DNA from: Mycobacterium sp. UM_CSW
Lineage (GTDB): Bacteria > Actinomycetota > Actinomycetes > Mycobacteriales > Mycobacteriaceae
Direction: 5' to 3'
Assembly (NCBI RefSeq): GCF_000455205.1
Contig: NZ_AUWQ01000021.1
Span: 1 to 32,986 of the forward strand
Length of the DNA: 32,986 nt
The first letter of the stretch is position 1, and each line of letters opens with the position of its first letter. This document shows, piece after piece, positions 31,678 to 32,986 of this stretch. The position numbers were made by a program, and so were the translations under genes. The notes under the pieces were generated by a model that was given only the letters and a program-made list of their open reading frames with translations, was not told the DNA's origin and did not search any database.

Positions 31678-32298
31678 GTGGACGTCGGGGAATCGGTCAG
31701 GCGCTCGCTTGACCATTGGGAGCACCGCGATTGGGACGCGGCAATGCTGCACGCCGGCAACGCGGTTGACGGCACCTCGAAGAAGCGCTATGCGCAGCAG
31801 GGCGTCGCGAGCCGGTTCAAGCGCACGATCCGGGACTCGCTGGACATCTTTCAGGTGATGGCCGCTCCCAGCATCGATTTCGATCAGAGCCGCTTTCCCA
31901 TCGCGGTGAAATCGGACCTGCCCGACGGCCGTCCCGACATCGCCGACGTCCTGTACGGCGTGCATCGTTGGAACCACGGCCACGAGGACGAACTGCCCGA
32001 GGGTTTCGAACTGACCCCGCATGGACCCCGCCCCCCGGGAGTGCAGATCTGGCGAACCGGGAGGATCCAGCTTCCCGCTTCGACGGTGATCGGATTGTTG
32101 GCCGTCGCGGTGTTCTCCCCCGAGAACAAGGGCGAGGACATCCCCGATGGGTACCAGCTCAGCTGGTACCAGTACGTCTTTCACGTCTGCATGTGGTGGG
32201 GTTGGCAGGACCATTTTCGCGAGATCATCGCCACCGCCCAGATCCCGCGGACGACTCTCGACTTCGCCGAATTCTGGGACGACTGGTCGCCGGTGTAG
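31678..32298 (+). CDS. Hypothetical protein
   Basis: A 206-residue protein with GTG start at 31678. It is soluble, with no signal peptide or membrane helix. Landmarks are a helical start (SVRRSLDHWEHRDWDAAMLHAGNAVDG), the central RFPIAVKSDLPDGRPDIADVLYGVHRWNHGHEDELP (partly quoted as a landmark), QIWRTGRIQLPASTVIGLLAVAVF and a C-terminal tryptophan-rich end, YQYVFHVCMWWGWQDHF to FWDDWSPV. The N-terminal third resembles HEPN-like helical domains in pattern, which is speculative. I do not recognise the family. It lies 38 bases after the Thr-rich membrane protein. Confidence 0.72.
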   Translation: MDVGESVRRSLDHWEHRDWDAAMLHAGNAVDGTSKKRYAQQGVASRFKRTIRDSLDIFQVMAAPSIDFDQSRFPIAVKSDLPDGRPDIADVLYGVHRWNHGHEDELPEGFELTPHGPRPPGVQIWRTGRIQLPASTVIGLLAVAVFSPENKGEDIPDGYQLSWYQYVFHVCMWWGWQDHFREIIATAQIPRTTLDFAEFWDDWSPV

Positions 32299-32340
32299 CG
32301 GCCAAAGTCGCTCGCCTGCAAGCAGTGACAGACTGCTTAC

Positions 32341-32883
32341 ATGCAAACGAGCATCGGCCTGGTGCGCCCGGCTTCCGCGCACGACGCGGCCGCCTGCGTC
32401 GCGATCTACCGTCCTTACGTGCTGGAGACGGCGATCAGCTGGGAGCTCGAAGTCCCGAGCGAAGCCGAGATGGCGGCGCGGATCACCGCCGCCCGCAAGA
32501 CCCACGAGTGGCTCGTCCTCGAACGCGACGATCGGGTTCTCGGATTCGCCTTCGGACACACGCTCAATCGCCTGCCCTCCTACCGGTGGACGGCCGAGAC
32601 CGGACTCTATGTCCATCCGGACCACCACCGCGCCGGCGTCGGCCGCGCGCTCTATACCCGGCTACTGCACCGGCTCGCGGAACGCGGCTACCGGCAGGCC
32701 CTCGCCGGCATCACCCAACCCAACGAGGCGAGCAACCGTTTCCATCGATCCTTCGGGTTCGAAGGGGCCGGGCTGTACCGGCGCGTCGAATGGAAACACG
32801 GCCGCTGGCACGACGTCGCGTGGATGCAGCTCGATCTGGCCGGTTCGGCCGACACGGAAGCGCCGCCCGGCCCGATCGTCTGA
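32341..32883 (+). CDS. GNAT N-acetyltransferase, phosphinothricin-acetyltransferase-like
   Basis: A 180-residue acetyltransferase. The acetyl-CoA-binding motif A is LYVHPDHHRAGVGRALYTRLL (residues about 90-110; core HHRAGVGRA). Other family landmarks are IYRPYVLETAISWELEVPS near the N-terminus, the ALAGITQPNEASNRFHRSFGF segment and the C-terminal VEWKHGRWHDVAWMQL. This pattern is typical of the PAT/MddA/YncA group that acetylates phosphinothricin, methionine sulfone or related amino-acid analogues. The actual substrate is unknown. The ATG is at 32341, 42 bases after the preceding gene. Confidence 0.9.
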   Translation: MQTSIGLVRPASAHDAAACVAIYRPYVLETAISWELEVPSEAEMAARITAARKTHEWLVLERDDRVLGFAFGHTLNRLPSYRWTAETGLYVHPDHHRAGVGRALYTRLLHRLAERGYRQALAGITQPNEASNRFHRSFGFEGAGLYRRVEWKHGRWHDVAWMQLDLAGSADTEAPPGPIV

Positions 32884-32920
32884 GCCGGGGGCGCCTTTAC
32901 CGAATGAAAAGAGTTAGCGG

Positions 32921-32986
32921 CTAGCGACCGCCGGCGCCACCGCCGAGGCGACCGCCAGCGCCACCGCCCACGCGGCCACCCGCGCC
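32921..32986 (-). CDS. C-terminal end of a glycine-rich repeat protein (runs off the right edge)
   Basis: Only 21 residues and the stop (TAG, 32921-32923) are visible. They read as repeats of an 8-residue unit GAGGR(V/L)GG, ending GAGGR, from 24-bp DNA repeats. Glycine-rich repeats are common in mycobacterial secreted and surface proteins, including PE_PGRS, though the arginine-bearing GGR unit is unlike the typical PGRS GGAGG(N/A). The family cannot be told from so little. Confidence 0.5.
   Translation of the reverse strand, partial: GAGGRVGGGAGGRLGGGAGGR

Overview
The window is GC-rich, gene-dense actinobacterial DNA and almost certainly comes from the chromosome of a Mycobacterium. The evidence is an lpqH-type 19 kDa lipoprotein next to a TcrX/TcrY two-component pair, a proXVWZ uptake operon, tadA with its partner gene, frequent GTG starts and 4-base ATGA gene overlaps. 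From memory, the order from tadA (about 7.35 kb) to the methyltransferase and NTF2-like genes (about 30 kb) follows the M. tuberculosis Rv3752c-Rv3768 region. The species cannot be fixed from this sequence; a slow grower of the M. avium complex type is plausible.

Layout. 1-4669 (minus) is a compact six-gene operon: DUF2237, sulfotransferase, metallo-beta-lactamase/alkylsulfatase-like protein, SDR, VOC protein and an LLM flavin/F420 oxidoreductase cut by the window edge. It looks like an uncharacterised small-molecule pathway. 4793-6984 holds a small conserved protein, a secreted cellulase-like glycoside hydrolase and an ArsC-type arsenate reductase, which lies beside a tRNA-Ser(CGA) gene (7129-7218). 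7352-13934 is a conserved core: tadA and its partner, tyrA, a conserved hypothetical, proZ-proW-proV-proX (osmoprotectant ABC importer) and a LapA-like membrane protein.

14037-21276 carries lipid and small-molecule metabolism: a kinase-like phosphotransferase and a histidine phosphatase (minus), a methyltransferase (plus), then a tight five-gene operon of phosphotransferase, SDR, acyl-CoA dehydrogenase, TetR regulator and quinone oxidoreductase. This operon has a palindrome over its likely -10 box. The kinase plus acyl-CoA dehydrogenase plus SDR set resembles the LvaA/LvaC/LvaD levulinate system and a split form of animal ACAD10/11, suggesting breakdown of 4-hydroxyacyl-CoAs by phosphorylation. 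21349-26121 is alkylsulfatase, lpqH, tcrY and tcrX. 26269-28645 is a run of small genes, including two short membrane proteins and a phage-like GH25 muramidase without a signal peptide. 28687-32986 has a TIGR00027-type methyltransferase, an NTF2-like protein, a third phosphotransferase, a Thr-rich membrane protein, a hypothetical, an acetyltransferase and the C-terminal end of a Gly-rich repeat protein.

Intergenic structure is notable. Three of the gaps between converging genes or at gene ends hold long inverted repeats (7274-7330, 13939-14024, 21281-21342), and two minus-strand genes (tadA and tcrY) have their 3' ends duplicated 55-105 bp downstream. No CRISPR array, insertion sequence or replication origin was seen, and no gene-free stretch exceeds about 180 bp.
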